A stretch of 64,000 bases of DNA. Source: Bog-532 sp963830385 (GTDB lineage: Bacteria; Actinomycetota; Actinomycetes; Streptosporangiales; Streptosporangiaceae). This document shows positions 10,654 to 18,838 of this stretch, in pieces. Numbering within the stretch: position 1 is the first letter of the stretch; each line of letters starts with the position of its first letter. The position numbers and the translations under genes are program-made. Where the stretch lies: the NCBI GenBank assembly GCA_963830385.1, contig CAWHMD010000010.1, positions 62,001-126,000 of the forward strand, read 5' to 3'. The notes below the pieces were generated by a model. The model made no database searches and was not told where the DNA came from. It saw only the letters and a program-made list of their open reading frames with translations.

Positions 10654-11633
10654 CCACGCTCACACTGTCCCGGGCGCTGAACGAAGGGCTGCGCCGGGCC
10701 CTCGAGGACGACCCCAAGGTCCTGATCATGGGCGAGGACGTCGGCAAGCTCGGCGGCGTCTTCCGGATCACCGACGGCCTGCAGAAGGACTTCGGCGAGA
10801 GCCGGGTGGTGGACACGCCGCTGGCCGAGTCGGGCATCGTCGGCACCGCGATCGGGCTGGCCCTGCGCGGCTACCGGCCGGTCTGTGAGATCCAGTTCGA
10901 CGGCTTCGTGTACCCGGCCTTCAACCAGATCGTGTCCCAGCTGGCCAAGATGCGGTACCGGTCCCGGGGCAAGGTGGCGCTCCCGGTGGTGATCCGGATC
11001 CCGTTCGGCGGCGGCATCGGCGCGGTCGAGCACCACAGCGAATCGCCCGAGGCGCTGTTCGCGCACACCGCCGGACTGCGGGTGGTGGCCTGCTCCAGCG
11101 GGCCGGACGCGTTCACCATGGTCCAGCAGGCGATCCGCTGCGACGACCCGGTCATCTTCTTCGAGCCCAAGCGCCGGTACTGGGAGAAGGCCGAGGTCGA
11201 CACCGCGGCCCCGGTCAGCGGCGCGCTGCCGCTGGACGCCGCGCGGACGGTGGCCGAGGGCACCGACGTGACCGTGCTCGCCTACGGCCCGATGGTCAAG
11301 GTGGCCCTCGACGCGGCCGCCGCGGCCGGGGAGGACGGCCGCAGCGTCGAGGTGATCGACCTGCGCTCGCTGTCCCCGCTGGACCTGCCCACGATCGCCG
11401 CCTCGGTCCGCCGCACCGGCCACTGCGTGGTCGTGCACGAGGCGCCGGTGTACGCCGGCCTCGGGGCCGAGATCGCGGCCCGGGTCACCGAGGAGTGCTT
11501 CTACTCGCTGGAGTCCCCGGTGCTGCGGGTCGGCGGGTTCTCCACCCCGTACCCGGCCTCCCGGAACGAGGATCACTACCTGCCGGACCTGGACCGGGTG
11601 CTGGACGCCGTCGACCGCGCTTTCGCGTACTGA
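10650..11633 (+). CDS. 2-Oxoacid dehydrogenase E1 component, beta subunit
   Basis: E1beta completes the ThDP active site and the E2 contact. The 327 residues include LIMGEDVGKLGGVFRIT, DTPLAESGIVGTAIGLA and PFGGGIGAVEHHSESPEA, and end with a transketolase C-terminal domain carrying VVHEAPVYAGLGAEIAARV. The ATG at 10650 overlaps the E1alpha stop and is preceded by GGAGGAAGT, a strong ribosome binding site. E2 begins 12 nt after its stop, so the three genes form one operon. Confidence 0.92.
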   Translation: MTTLTLSRALNEGLRRALEDDPKVLIMGEDVGKLGGVFRITDGLQKDFGESRVVDTPLAESGIVGTAIGLALRGYRPVCEIQFDGFVYPAFNQIVSQLAKMRYRSRGKVALPVVIRIPFGGGIGAVEHHSESPEALFAHTAGLRVVACSSGPDAFTMVQQAIRCDDPVIFFEPKRRYWEKAEVDTAAPVSGALPLDAARTVAEGTDVTVLAYGPMVKVALDAAAAAGEDGRSVEVIDLRSLSPLDLPTIAASVRRTGHCVVVHEAPVYAGLGAEIAARVTEECFYSLESPVLRVGGFSTPYPASRNEDHYLPDLDRVLDAVDRAFAY

Positions 11634-11645
11634 GGAGGGAGCCCG

Positions 11646-13166
11646 ATGACCGAACGCAAGCAGTTCCGGCTCCCCGACGTCGGGGAAGGCCTGACCGAGG
11701 CGGACATCGTGACCTGGCGGGTCAAGCCGGGCGACCCGGTGACCGTCAACCAGGTGATCGTGGACATCGAGACGGCCAAGGCCGTCGTCGAGCTGCCGTC
11801 CCCGTGGGACGGCGTGGTCGCCGAGCTGATGGTGGACGAGGGGCAGACCGTCGACGTGGGCACCCCGATCATCGCCGTGGACACGGCGACGGCGGGCGGC
11901 CCGGCCCCGGCCGGTCCCGCCGCGGCGGCGCCCGCCCGCGACACCGCCGCCCCGGCTCCCGCGGCCGCGGCCCCGGCCGCCTCGGCGCCGGATGGCCCGG
12001 CCCGTCAGCCGGTCCTGGTCGGTTACGGTGTAAAGGCCGGATCGACCAAGCGACGCCCGCGCAAGACCACCCCGATGGCCCCGGTGGCCGCGTCCACCGC
12101 GCCTCAGGCACCCCAGGCGACCCAGGCGCCCCGCACGCCTCAGGCGCCTCAGATGCCCCAGGGGGCCTCCACAGACCCAGCGCCCGCGACCGCAACGCCA
12201 GTCAATTCAGGCCCGACGGCACCGACCGTGCGGGAACAGAACGGCGGCGGCCGGGCGCTGGCCAAACCTCCCGTCCGCAAGCTGGCCCGGGACCTGGGTG
12301 TCGACCTCAGCCAGCTGAGCGGCACCGGGCCCGCCGGATCGATAACCCGGCAGGATATCCAGCGCGCGGTAGACCACCCGGAAACGTTTTCAATCCCGGA
12401 TAAACCGGAAAAGGCCGTCACCGGCGCTACGGCGGCCCAGCCGGTGCGGGGCGGCGCCGACGCGGCCCGCGAGGAACGCATCCCGGTCCGGGGCGTGCGC
12501 AAGCACACCGCCGCGGCCATGGTCGGCAGCGCGTTCACCGCCCCCCACGTGACCGAATTCCTCGAGGTCGACGTGACCGCGACGATGGCGGCGCTGGCCC
12601 GGATCCGCACGCTGCCGGAGTTCGACGGCGTGCGGGTCTCGCCGCTGCTGCTGGTGGCCCGGGCGCTGCTGGTCGCGGCCGCCCGGCACCCGCTGATCAA
12701 CTCCAGCTGGGACGAGCAGGCCCAGGAGATCGTGGTCAAGCGCTACGTCAACCTCGGCTTCGCGGCCGCCACCGACCGCGGCCTGCTGGTGCCGAACGTC
12801 AAGGACGCGCACGCACTGTCGCTGCCCGGGCTGGCCCGGGCGCTGGCCGCGCTGACCGCGACCGCGCGGGACGGCCGCAGCACCCCGGCCGATCTGACCG
12901 GCGGCACGATCACGATCACCAACGTGGGAGTGTTCGGGGTGGATGCCGGCACGCCGATCCTGACCCCGGGCGAGGTGGGCATCCTTGCTTTCGGGCGGAT
13001 CAGGGAGGCACCCTGGGTGCATGACGGCCAGCTCGTCGTGCGCCAGGTGACCACGCTGTCCCTGTCGTTCGACCACCGCGTCGTCGACGGGGAGCTGGGC
13101 TCGGCTGTCCTCCGTGACGTGGGTCAGATGCTGGAAGACCCGGTCCGCATGCTGGCCTGGGCCTGA
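11646..13166 (+). CDS. 2-Oxo acid dehydrogenase E2, dihydrolipoamide acyltransferase
   Basis: E2 is the core of the complex and transfers the acyl group to CoA. The order is one lipoyl domain (residues 5-80, modified Lys45 in DIETAKAVVEL), a flexible Ala/Pro linker, a peripheral subunit-binding domain (about 207-240, KLARDLGVDLSQLSGTGP), and the acyltransferase domain ending with SFDHRVVDGELG, which holds the catalytic His. The linker is long, with a run of Gln-Ala-Pro repeats near residues 138-175. The 506-residue length suits a single-lipoyl branched-chain-type E2. No dihydrolipoamide dehydrogenase gene lies in the window. Confidence 0.92.
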   Translation: MTERKQFRLPDVGEGLTEADIVTWRVKPGDPVTVNQVIVDIETAKAVVELPSPWDGVVAELMVDEGQTVDVGTPIIAVDTATAGGPAPAGPAAAAPARDTAAPAPAAAAPAASAPDGPARQPVLVGYGVKAGSTKRRPRKTTPMAPVAASTAPQAPQATQAPRTPQAPQMPQGASTDPAPATATPVNSGPTAPTVREQNGGGRALAKPPVRKLARDLGVDLSQLSGTGPAGSITRQDIQRAVDHPETFSIPDKPEKAVTGATAAQPVRGGADAAREERIPVRGVRKHTAAAMVGSAFTAPHVTEFLEVDVTATMAALARIRTLPEFDGVRVSPLLLVARALLVAAARHPLINSSWDEQAQEIVVKRYVNLGFAAATDRGLLVPNVKDAHALSLPGLARALAALTATARDGRSTPADLTGGTITITNVGVFGVDAGTPILTPGEVGILAFGRIREAPWVHDGQLVVRQVTTLSLSFDHRVVDGELGSAVLRDVGQMLEDPVRMLAWA

Positions 13167-13189
13167 TCGCGAACGAGTGGAGAATCACG

Positions 13190-13936
13190 ATGCGTGACCG
13201 CCGAACCGCTGGCCTGCTGACCGGCAACGACCTCGATGACCCCAGGCCAGCGGCCTGGCGGCAGGGCCCGTCGGTGGGCAAGGCGATCCGGGCGGCCATC
13301 TTCATGACCGGCTTCCTCGGCCTGCTGTGGCTGATCCAGCTGATCAACTGGGCCGACAGCTACCACCTGGACCGGTTCGGCATCCTGCCCCACCACGAGA
13401 GCCACCTGGGCGACATCTTCACCGCCCCGCTGCTGCACTTCAACTGGCAGCACCTGGAAGGCAACTCGATCCCGTTCCTGGTCCTGGGCTTCCTGGCCGC
13501 CTACCGCGGCATCATGAAGTTCATCTGCGTGACCCTGATCGTGGCCATCACCAGCGGCCTGGCCGTCTGGTTCTTCCAGTCCAGCACCGAGCTCACGGTC
13601 GGGGCGAGCGGGCTGATCTTCGGCTACTTCGGCTACGTGCTGGTGCGGGGGCTGTTCGACCGCAACGTGATCGACATCGTGGCCGGGGTCCTGGCCGGAG
13701 TCTTGTACTTCAGCATCCTGACCGTCGCGATCCCGGGCACGCCGGGCGTCAGCTGGATCGGCCACGCCGGCGGGCTGGCCGGCGGCGTGCTGGCCGGCTG
13801 GGTGCTGCGGTCGCGGCGCCCGGCTGCGCGGCGCCCGGCTGCGGGACGCCCGGTCGCCGCTGCGCCGAGAGCCACCGTGACCAAGGACAACCCACGGGCG
13901 GCACTGCACAAAGAACTCGACGATATGGGGCTCTGA
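13190..13936 (+). CDS. Rhomboid family intramembrane serine protease
   Basis: This 248-residue integral membrane protein has about six hydrophobic segments between residues 32 and 205. The catalytic dyad is visible as Ser140 in TVGASGLIFGYFGY and His192 in WIGHAGGLAGG. HFNWQHLEGNS near residue 83 is the loop motif that precedes the active site in this family. The Arg/Ala/Pro-rich tail is cytoplasmic or disordered. It follows E2 by 23 nt and may be co-transcribed. Its substrate is unknown. The stop overlaps the next gene by one base. Confidence 0.88.
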   Translation: MRDRRTAGLLTGNDLDDPRPAAWRQGPSVGKAIRAAIFMTGFLGLLWLIQLINWADSYHLDRFGILPHHESHLGDIFTAPLLHFNWQHLEGNSIPFLVLGFLAAYRGIMKFICVTLIVAITSGLAVWFFQSSTELTVGASGLIFGYFGYVLVRGLFDRNVIDIVAGVLAGVLYFSILTVAIPGTPGVSWIGHAGGLAGGVLAGWVLRSRRPAARRPAAGRPVAAAPRATVTKDNPRAALHKELDDMGL

Positions 13937-14229
13937 TGATCCGGCACACGGTCATGTTCACCTGGAAAGCTGACGCCACCGAGGTGCAGAAGAAGCGCGT
14001 GCCGGAAGAGCTGTCGCGCCTCCCCGGCGTCGTCCCCTCGATCCGCGCCTACGTCATGGGCCCGGACATCGGCGTCAACCCGGGCAACTACCAGTTCGTC
14101 GTCACCGCCGACTTCGACGACGTCGACGGCTACCTGGCCTACCGCGACGACCCGGCCCACCAGGCCATCATCAAGGAGCACATCAACCCGATCGTCGAGA
14201 AGCGCTCGGCGGTCCAGTTCGAGTACTGA
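13936..14229 (+). CDS. Dabb (stress-responsive A/B barrel) family protein
   Basis: The 97 residues begin MIRHTVMFTWKADAT and continue with SIRAYVMGPDIGVNPGNYQFVVTADFDD and GYLAYRDDPAHQ, the pattern of small dimeric alpha-beta barrel (Dabb) proteins. Members have varied roles, from stress response to polyketide cyclisation, and nothing here fixes one. The ATG shares its first base with the rhomboid stop codon, so the two are translationally coupled. It ends before a strong convergent terminator. Confidence 0.85.
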   Translation: MIRHTVMFTWKADATEVQKKRVPEELSRLPGVVPSIRAYVMGPDIGVNPGNYQFVVTADFDDVDGYLAYRDDPAHQAIIKEHINPIVEKRSAVQFEY

Positions 14230-14253
14230 GGCGCGGGCCTCGGCCGGAGGTTC

Positions 14254-14292
14254 GGGTACGTTTTCCCGCACATTCTGCGGGAAAACGTACCC
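14254..14292. terminator. Perfect 17-bp convergent terminator hairpin
   Basis: GGGTACGTTTTCCCGCA and its exact complement flank a CATTC loop. It lies between the convergent Dabb gene and the acyl-CoA dehydrogenase gene. The stem contains TTTT/AAAA on either side, so it can serve as a terminator in both directions. Confidence 0.75.
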
Positions 14293-14307
14293 ACATCCGC
14301 GAGCCGC

Positions 14308-16143
14308 CTAGAACGCCGCTTCGGGGATCTCCATCAGGTCCAGGGTGGTGTCCTCGGTGATGCGCCGGTCGGCGTTCAGCCGCGGCAGCACCGTCGCCGC
14401 GAAGAACCCGGCGGCCGCCAGCTTGCCCGTGTAGAAGTCCCGGTCCCTGGAAGCCGACCCGAGCTCCATCTCATCCAGCCGCTCCAGCGCCACCTCGGCC
14501 TGACGCGCCAGCAGCCACCCGACCAGCAGGTCGCCCAGCGCCAGGAGCAGCCGCGTCGTGTTGAGCCCGACCCGGTAGATCTCGGACGGCTGCTCCCCCA
14601 TCTGGCCGAGGAAGCCGCCCATCGCCGCGACCATGGCCTCGACGTCGTCGGCGGCCTGGGCGAGGGCGGCCCGCTCGGACTTGAGACGCCCGTTGCCGCC
14701 GTCCTTGGCCGCGAACGCGCGGATCTCGGCCAGCACGCCGCCAAGCGCCGCGCCGCCGTCGCGGACGATCTTGCGGAAGTACAGGTCCTGGCCCTGGATG
14801 CCGGTGGTGCCCTCGTACAGGCTGTCGATCTTGGCGTCCCGGATGTACTGCTCGATCGGGTAGTCCTGCAGGAAGCCGGAGCCGCCCAGCGTCTGCAGCG
14901 ACAATGCCAGCATCTCGTACGCGCGCTCGGAGCCGAGGCCCTTGACCACCGGCAGCAGCAGGTCGTTCAGGGCCACGGTGGCCGGGTCGGGCCGGCCCGC
15001 GGCGACGGCCTGCTGGATGTCGTCCTGGACGGTGGCGTTGTACAGCACCAGGGCCCGCATGCCCTCGGCGTAGGCCTTCTGCAGCATCAGCATCCGGCGC
15101 ACGTCGGGGTGGTGGGTGATCGTCACCCGCGGCGCGGCCTTGTCCAGCATCTGGGTCAGGTCGGCGCCCTGGAAGCGGTTCTTCGCGTACTCCAGCGCGT
15201 TCAGGTAGCCGGTCGACAGGGTGGCGATCGCCTTGACCCCGATGACCATGCGGGCGTGCTCGATGATCTGGAACATCTGCCGGATGCCGTCGTGCACCCC
15301 GCCGACCAGCGTGCCGACCGCGGGGGTCTCACCGCCGAAGGTCATCTCGCAGGTGGTCGAGGCCTTCAGGCCCATCTTGTGCTCGACGTTGGTGACCCGG
15401 ACGCCGTTGCGCTCGCCGGGTGAGCCGTCCTCGTTGACGAAGAACTTGGGCACCAGGAACATCGACAGCCCCTTGGTGCCGGGGCCGGCGCCCTCGGGGC
15501 GGGCCAGCACCAGGTGGAAGATGTTCTCGGTCATGTCCTGCTCACCGCTGGTGATGAACCGCTTGACGCCCTCGATGTGCCAGGTGCCGTCGGGCTGCTC
15601 GATCGCCTTGGTCCGGCCGGCGCCGACGTCCGAGCCGGCGTCCGGCTCGGTCAGCACCATCGTCGAGCCCCACTTGCGCTCGATCGCCTGGACCGCGAAC
15701 TCCTTCTGCTCCGGGGTGCCGATGTTCCACAGCAGGTGGGCGAAGGCGGGACCGCTGGAGTACATCCAGACGGCCGGGTTGGACCCGAGGATCAGCTCGG
15801 CCACCGCCCAGTACAGCGACCGCGGCGCGTGCGAGCCGCCGATCTCGGTGGGCAGGTCGAGGCGGTACCACTCGGCGTCCATGTACGCCTTGAACGAGCG
15901 GCGGAACGAATCGGGGATCGTGACCGAGCCGTCGGCCGGATCGAACACCGGCGGGTTCCGGTCGGCGTCAGCGAACGACTCGGCCAGCGGGCCCTCGGCC
16001 AGCCGGTTCACCTCGTCCAGAACGCCCCGGGCCGTCTCCTCGTCGAACTCCTGGTACGGCTCGGCCCCCATGATGTCCTGGCGGCGGAGCACCTCGAACA
16101 GGTTGAACTCGATGTCACGGAGGTTGCTCTTGTAGTGGCTCAT
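14308..16143 (-). CDS. Acyl-CoA dehydrogenase, long FadE5-like type
   Basis: This FAD enzyme introduces the trans-2 double bond in acyl-CoA during beta-oxidation. At 611 residues it belongs to the longer class with an extra C-terminal acyl-CoA dehydrogenase-like domain, as in mycobacterial FadE5. Visible pieces are LTEPDAGSDVGAGRTKA, WHIEGVKRFITSGEQD and the FAD-contact segment TLGGSGFLQDYPIEQYIRDAKI with the active-site region SLYEGTTGIQGQDL after it. The N terminus MSHYKSNLRDIEFNLFEVL is characteristic of this subgroup. A palindromic TACTCGCTGGTAAC lies upstream at 16208-16221. Confidence 0.9.
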   Translation of the reverse strand: MSHYKSNLRDIEFNLFEVLRRQDIMGAEPYQEFDEETARGVLDEVNRLAEGPLAESFADADRNPPVFDPADGSVTIPDSFRRSFKAYMDAEWYRLDLPTEIGGSHAPRSLYWAVAELILGSNPAVWMYSSGPAFAHLLWNIGTPEQKEFAVQAIERKWGSTMVLTEPDAGSDVGAGRTKAIEQPDGTWHIEGVKRFITSGEQDMTENIFHLVLARPEGAGPGTKGLSMFLVPKFFVNEDGSPGERNGVRVTNVEHKMGLKASTTCEMTFGGETPAVGTLVGGVHDGIRQMFQIIEHARMVIGVKAIATLSTGYLNALEYAKNRFQGADLTQMLDKAAPRVTITHHPDVRRMLMLQKAYAEGMRALVLYNATVQDDIQQAVAAGRPDPATVALNDLLLPVVKGLGSERAYEMLALSLQTLGGSGFLQDYPIEQYIRDAKIDSLYEGTTGIQGQDLYFRKIVRDGGAALGGVLAEIRAFAAKDGGNGRLKSERAALAQAADDVEAMVAAMGGFLGQMGEQPSEIYRVGLNTTRLLLALGDLLVGWLLARQAEVALERLDEMELGSASRDRDFYTGKLAAAGFFAATVLPRLNADRRITEDTTLDLMEIPEAAF

Positions 16144-16207
16144 CCAAACCTCAAGCGCGTCTCATGCCTGCCCGGCTGTCTGCCCGACCAGGCGGCCACC
16201 GACAAGC

Positions 16208-16221
16208 TACTCGCTGGTAAC
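16208..16221. promoter_or_regulatory. Candidate TetR-type operator upstream of acyl-CoA dehydrogenase
   Basis: TACTCGCTGGTAAC lies 65-78 nt upstream of the acyl-CoA dehydrogenase start. It is next to a TATAGT hexamer read on the minus strand (overlapping 16220-16225), which could be its -10 element. It matches 12 of 14 bases of the palindrome before the FAD dehydrogenase at 25653-25666. The rest of 16144-16418 shows no gene. Confidence 0.4.
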
Positions 16222-16418
16222 TATAACCGACGATCCGAAAGGCGGCCAGCGGGGCGGGGGCGCGGACGGCCGCCCCCGCCCGGGCCCCACACCACCGGAA
16301 CAGCTGGCCGGGCGGCCGGCGCTGCAACCGGGGAACGGCTCCCCGCTTGGATAGCCTGGCCAGAAGCTGGCACTGCGGCGATCTGGGCAGTGCGGACGGG
16401 CAGCGAGCAGGAGCACTG

Positions 16419-17624
16419 ATGACCGACGGGCGTGACGACAGCCGGGGCGAAACGCTCCGGCGCCGGCCGCCGCGCCCGCAGCTGCACTCGGAGGCCCAGG
16501 GCCGGCTGGCGGCCCGGGTGGCGACCAGCCGCACGGCCCGGCGGCGGCGGCTCGGGCTGGTCATCTGCGGCGTGATGTCGGCGCTGGTGCTGCTGGTGGC
16601 GGGGGGCGCCTGGGGGCTGACCGGCTACATCAACGACACGATCAAACGGGTGGACGCCGGCACGTCCGGCGCCAGCACCACCGGGCCGCTGAACATCCTG
16701 GTCGCCGGGGTGGACCAGCGCACCGGGCTCACCCACCACCAGGAGGTCGTGCTGCACGTCGGCAGCGACGTCAGCACGAACTCGGACACGCTGATGCTGA
16801 TGCACGTGTCGGCCGACCGGAGCCGGGTGACGGTGGTCAGCATCCCCCGCGACTCCTGGGTCGGCATCCCCGGGCACGGCGACAGCAAGATCAACGCCGC
16901 CTACGGCCTGGGCGGCCCCAAGCTGATGGTGCAGACCGTCGAGCAGGCCACCGGGGTCACCATCAACGACTACGTCGAGGTCAACTTCCTGGGCTTCGTC
17001 AAGGTGATCGACGCGCTCGGCGGCGTGAACATCTGCCTGCCGCAGCCGGTCGACGACAGCTACAGCGGGCTGCGGCTGTCGGCCGGCGAGCACCACGTGG
17101 ACGGCATCACCGCGCTCGCCTACGCCCGCGACCGGCACTCGTTCGCCACCTCCGACCTGGCCCGCATCCAGGACCAGCAGAAGCTGATCTCGTCGGCGCT
17201 GACCTCGGCGATCCACTCCGGGCTGCTGGCCAACCCGGTGAAGCTGTCCAGCTTCATCAGCGCCACGCTGTCCGCGCTGACCGTGGACAAGAGCCTGAAC
17301 GTGTCGGCGCTGGCCGACCAGATGAAGGGCATCAGCAGCCAGGACGTCCGGTTCATGACGGTCCCGCTGGCCAGCACCGACTATCACACGCCGGACGGCC
17401 AGGACGCGGTGCTGTGGAACCAGGCGGCGGCCGGTGCGCTGTTCAGCAAGCTGCAGAATGACCAGGACCTGACGCCGGCCACGCCCACCGCTACGGCACG
17501 TCCGGGAGCCAGCCATCCGGCCGGGCCGGGCGGCGGGTCAAGCGGGCGGCCGGCCGCGTCGCCGTCGGCGTCGGGCAGCGGTTCGCCGTCCGGCCAGACG
17601 GCGGCCCAGGACGCCTGCGGCTGA
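16419..17624 (+). CDS. LytR-CpsA-Psr (LCP) family cell-wall ligase
   Basis: LCP proteins transfer undecaprenyl-linked glycopolymers to peptidoglycan on the outer face of the membrane. Residues 1-44 are basic and cytoplasmic, one membrane segment lies at about 45-66 (LVICGVMSALVLLVAGGAWG), and the LCP domain follows with NILVAGVDQRT, NSDTLMLMHV, SIPRDSWVGIPGHG and LAYARDRHSFATSDLARIQDQ, which hold the Arg and Asp residues that bind pyrophosphate. The C-terminal 55 residues are Pro/Ser/Gly-rich. I chose the ATG at 16419 because AGGAG precedes it. The stop lies inside the palindrome GGCTGACGTCAGCC at 17619-17632. Confidence 0.9.
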   Translation: MTDGRDDSRGETLRRRPPRPQLHSEAQGRLAARVATSRTARRRRLGLVICGVMSALVLLVAGGAWGLTGYINDTIKRVDAGTSGASTTGPLNILVAGVDQRTGLTHHQEVVLHVGSDVSTNSDTLMLMHVSADRSRVTVVSIPRDSWVGIPGHGDSKINAAYGLGGPKLMVQTVEQATGVTINDYVEVNFLGFVKVIDALGGVNICLPQPVDDSYSGLRLSAGEHHVDGITALAYARDRHSFATSDLARIQDQQKLISSALTSAIHSGLLANPVKLSSFISATLSALTVDKSLNVSALADQMKGISSQDVRFMTVPLASTDYHTPDGQDAVLWNQAAAGALFSKLQNDQDLTPATPTATARPGASHPAGPGGGSSGRPAASPSASGSGSPSGQTAAQDACG

Positions 17625-17781
17625 CGTCAGCCGGGCGCCGGCTGACGCCTGCCCCGCGCCCGGGCTGATGACCGGCCGGCGTCCCGGGGTGGCCGCTACG
17701 CGACCCGGACCGCAACACGACCTGCTGTCGTGTTTCTACACTTTTAAGGCATGCCGCAGCGTGCGCGACTACGCTCACCCT

Positions 17782-18747
17782 GTGGCCGATCTGCGGGAAC
17801 CAGTAACCGGGCTGCCCAAGAGGCAGCCCGCGCCCTCCCATGCCCCGGTGCCGCAGCGCGAATCGCGCGACCCGAGCGAGCAGGCACCTCGGCCCCGCAG
17901 CGGGCCGCCCGGCATGTCGACGGGCCGCCATCGGCGGCCGGTCCCCAACGAGCTGCCGCCGGAGGCACCGGCCCTCATCGTGGCCGTGGCCGGCCAGACC
18001 GGTACGCCGGACGTGGCGGCCGAGGTCACCTCGATCGTCCGGGTGGAGAACCCGAGCGTGGACGTGCGGATGGCCCGGGTCCGGGTCGGCCGGGACGATC
18101 CCGAGGGCCTGCCGGCGGTGCTCAACACCGTCGCGGCCGGCCGCCCGGCCGACCAGCCGGCCGCGATCGTGGTGCCGCTGCTGGCGCTGCCGTACCCGGC
18201 CGTGACCGACGCGATCCGCTACGACATCACCCAGAGCGGCGTCAACGCGCTGATCGCCGAGTCGTTCAACGTGAGCCTGACGTTCGCCGAGGCGCTGCAC
18301 ATCCGGCTGGCCGACGCCCGGCTGGCCCGGGCCGACCGGGTGCGGATGTTCAGCATCCCGACCTCGGCCGACGGCATCATCGTGGCCACCGTCGGCGGCA
18401 GCCACGCCGCCGCGGCCGCCACCCCGACCGCGGTGCTGCTGGCGGCCCGGCTGGCGCTGCCGGTGTTCGCGGCCGCGCTGGACGGCAGCCCGAGCATCGG
18501 TGAGGCGGCCGCCCAGCTGCGCCAGATGGGGGTCGGCCGGATCGCGATCGCGCCCTGCATCATCGGCCCGGAGACCCGGCCCGGTGACCTGGAGGCGGCC
18601 TGCGCGGCCATCGGCGCGGACTCGGCGGCGCCGCTGGGTGCGCACGACAGCGTGGCCAAGCTCGTGATGCTGGCCTACGGGCAGGTCCTGGAGCAGCTCG
18701 AGGAATCGTCGGCGCCCTCGTCGTTATCGCCGGCGCATTCGTCCTGA
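17782..18747 (+). CDS. Sirohydrochlorin chelatase/CbiX-like protein
   Basis: The protein resembles CbiX-type chelatases, which insert cobalt or iron into sirohydrochlorin. It has two repeats of an alpha/beta fold: the first around APALIVAVAGQTGTPDVAAEV and IVVPLLALPYPAVTDAI, the second around FAAALDGSPSIGEAAAQLRQMG and IAIAPCIIGPETRPGDLE. The usual metal-binding His of GHGSR is not obvious, since the corresponding segment reads AVAGQTG, so activity is uncertain. The GTG at 17782 follows a TACGCT hexamer by 6 nt and may be a leaderless start. An ATG at 17914 is the alternative. Confidence 0.68.
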   Translation: MADLREPVTGLPKRQPAPSHAPVPQRESRDPSEQAPRPRSGPPGMSTGRHRRPVPNELPPEAPALIVAVAGQTGTPDVAAEVTSIVRVENPSVDVRMARVRVGRDDPEGLPAVLNTVAAGRPADQPAAIVVPLLALPYPAVTDAIRYDITQSGVNALIAESFNVSLTFAEALHIRLADARLARADRVRMFSIPTSADGIIVATVGGSHAAAAATPTAVLLAARLALPVFAAALDGSPSIGEAAAQLRQMGVGRIAIAPCIIGPETRPGDLEAACAAIGADSAAPLGAHDSVAKLVMLAYGQVLEQLEESSAPSSLSPAHSS

Positions 18748-18838
18748 ATCGCCCCCGCGCGCGGAGTACGGCGGACGTGGATCTACGGTGACATTTAGGC
18801 ACCGTTTCTGACGTCCGACCCCACGGGGAGGCAGGACT

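Noticed and set aside
17619..17632. GGCTGACGTCAGCC as a strong terminator of the LCP gene
   Set aside because: It is palindromic but has no loop and is too short to call a terminator with confidence.
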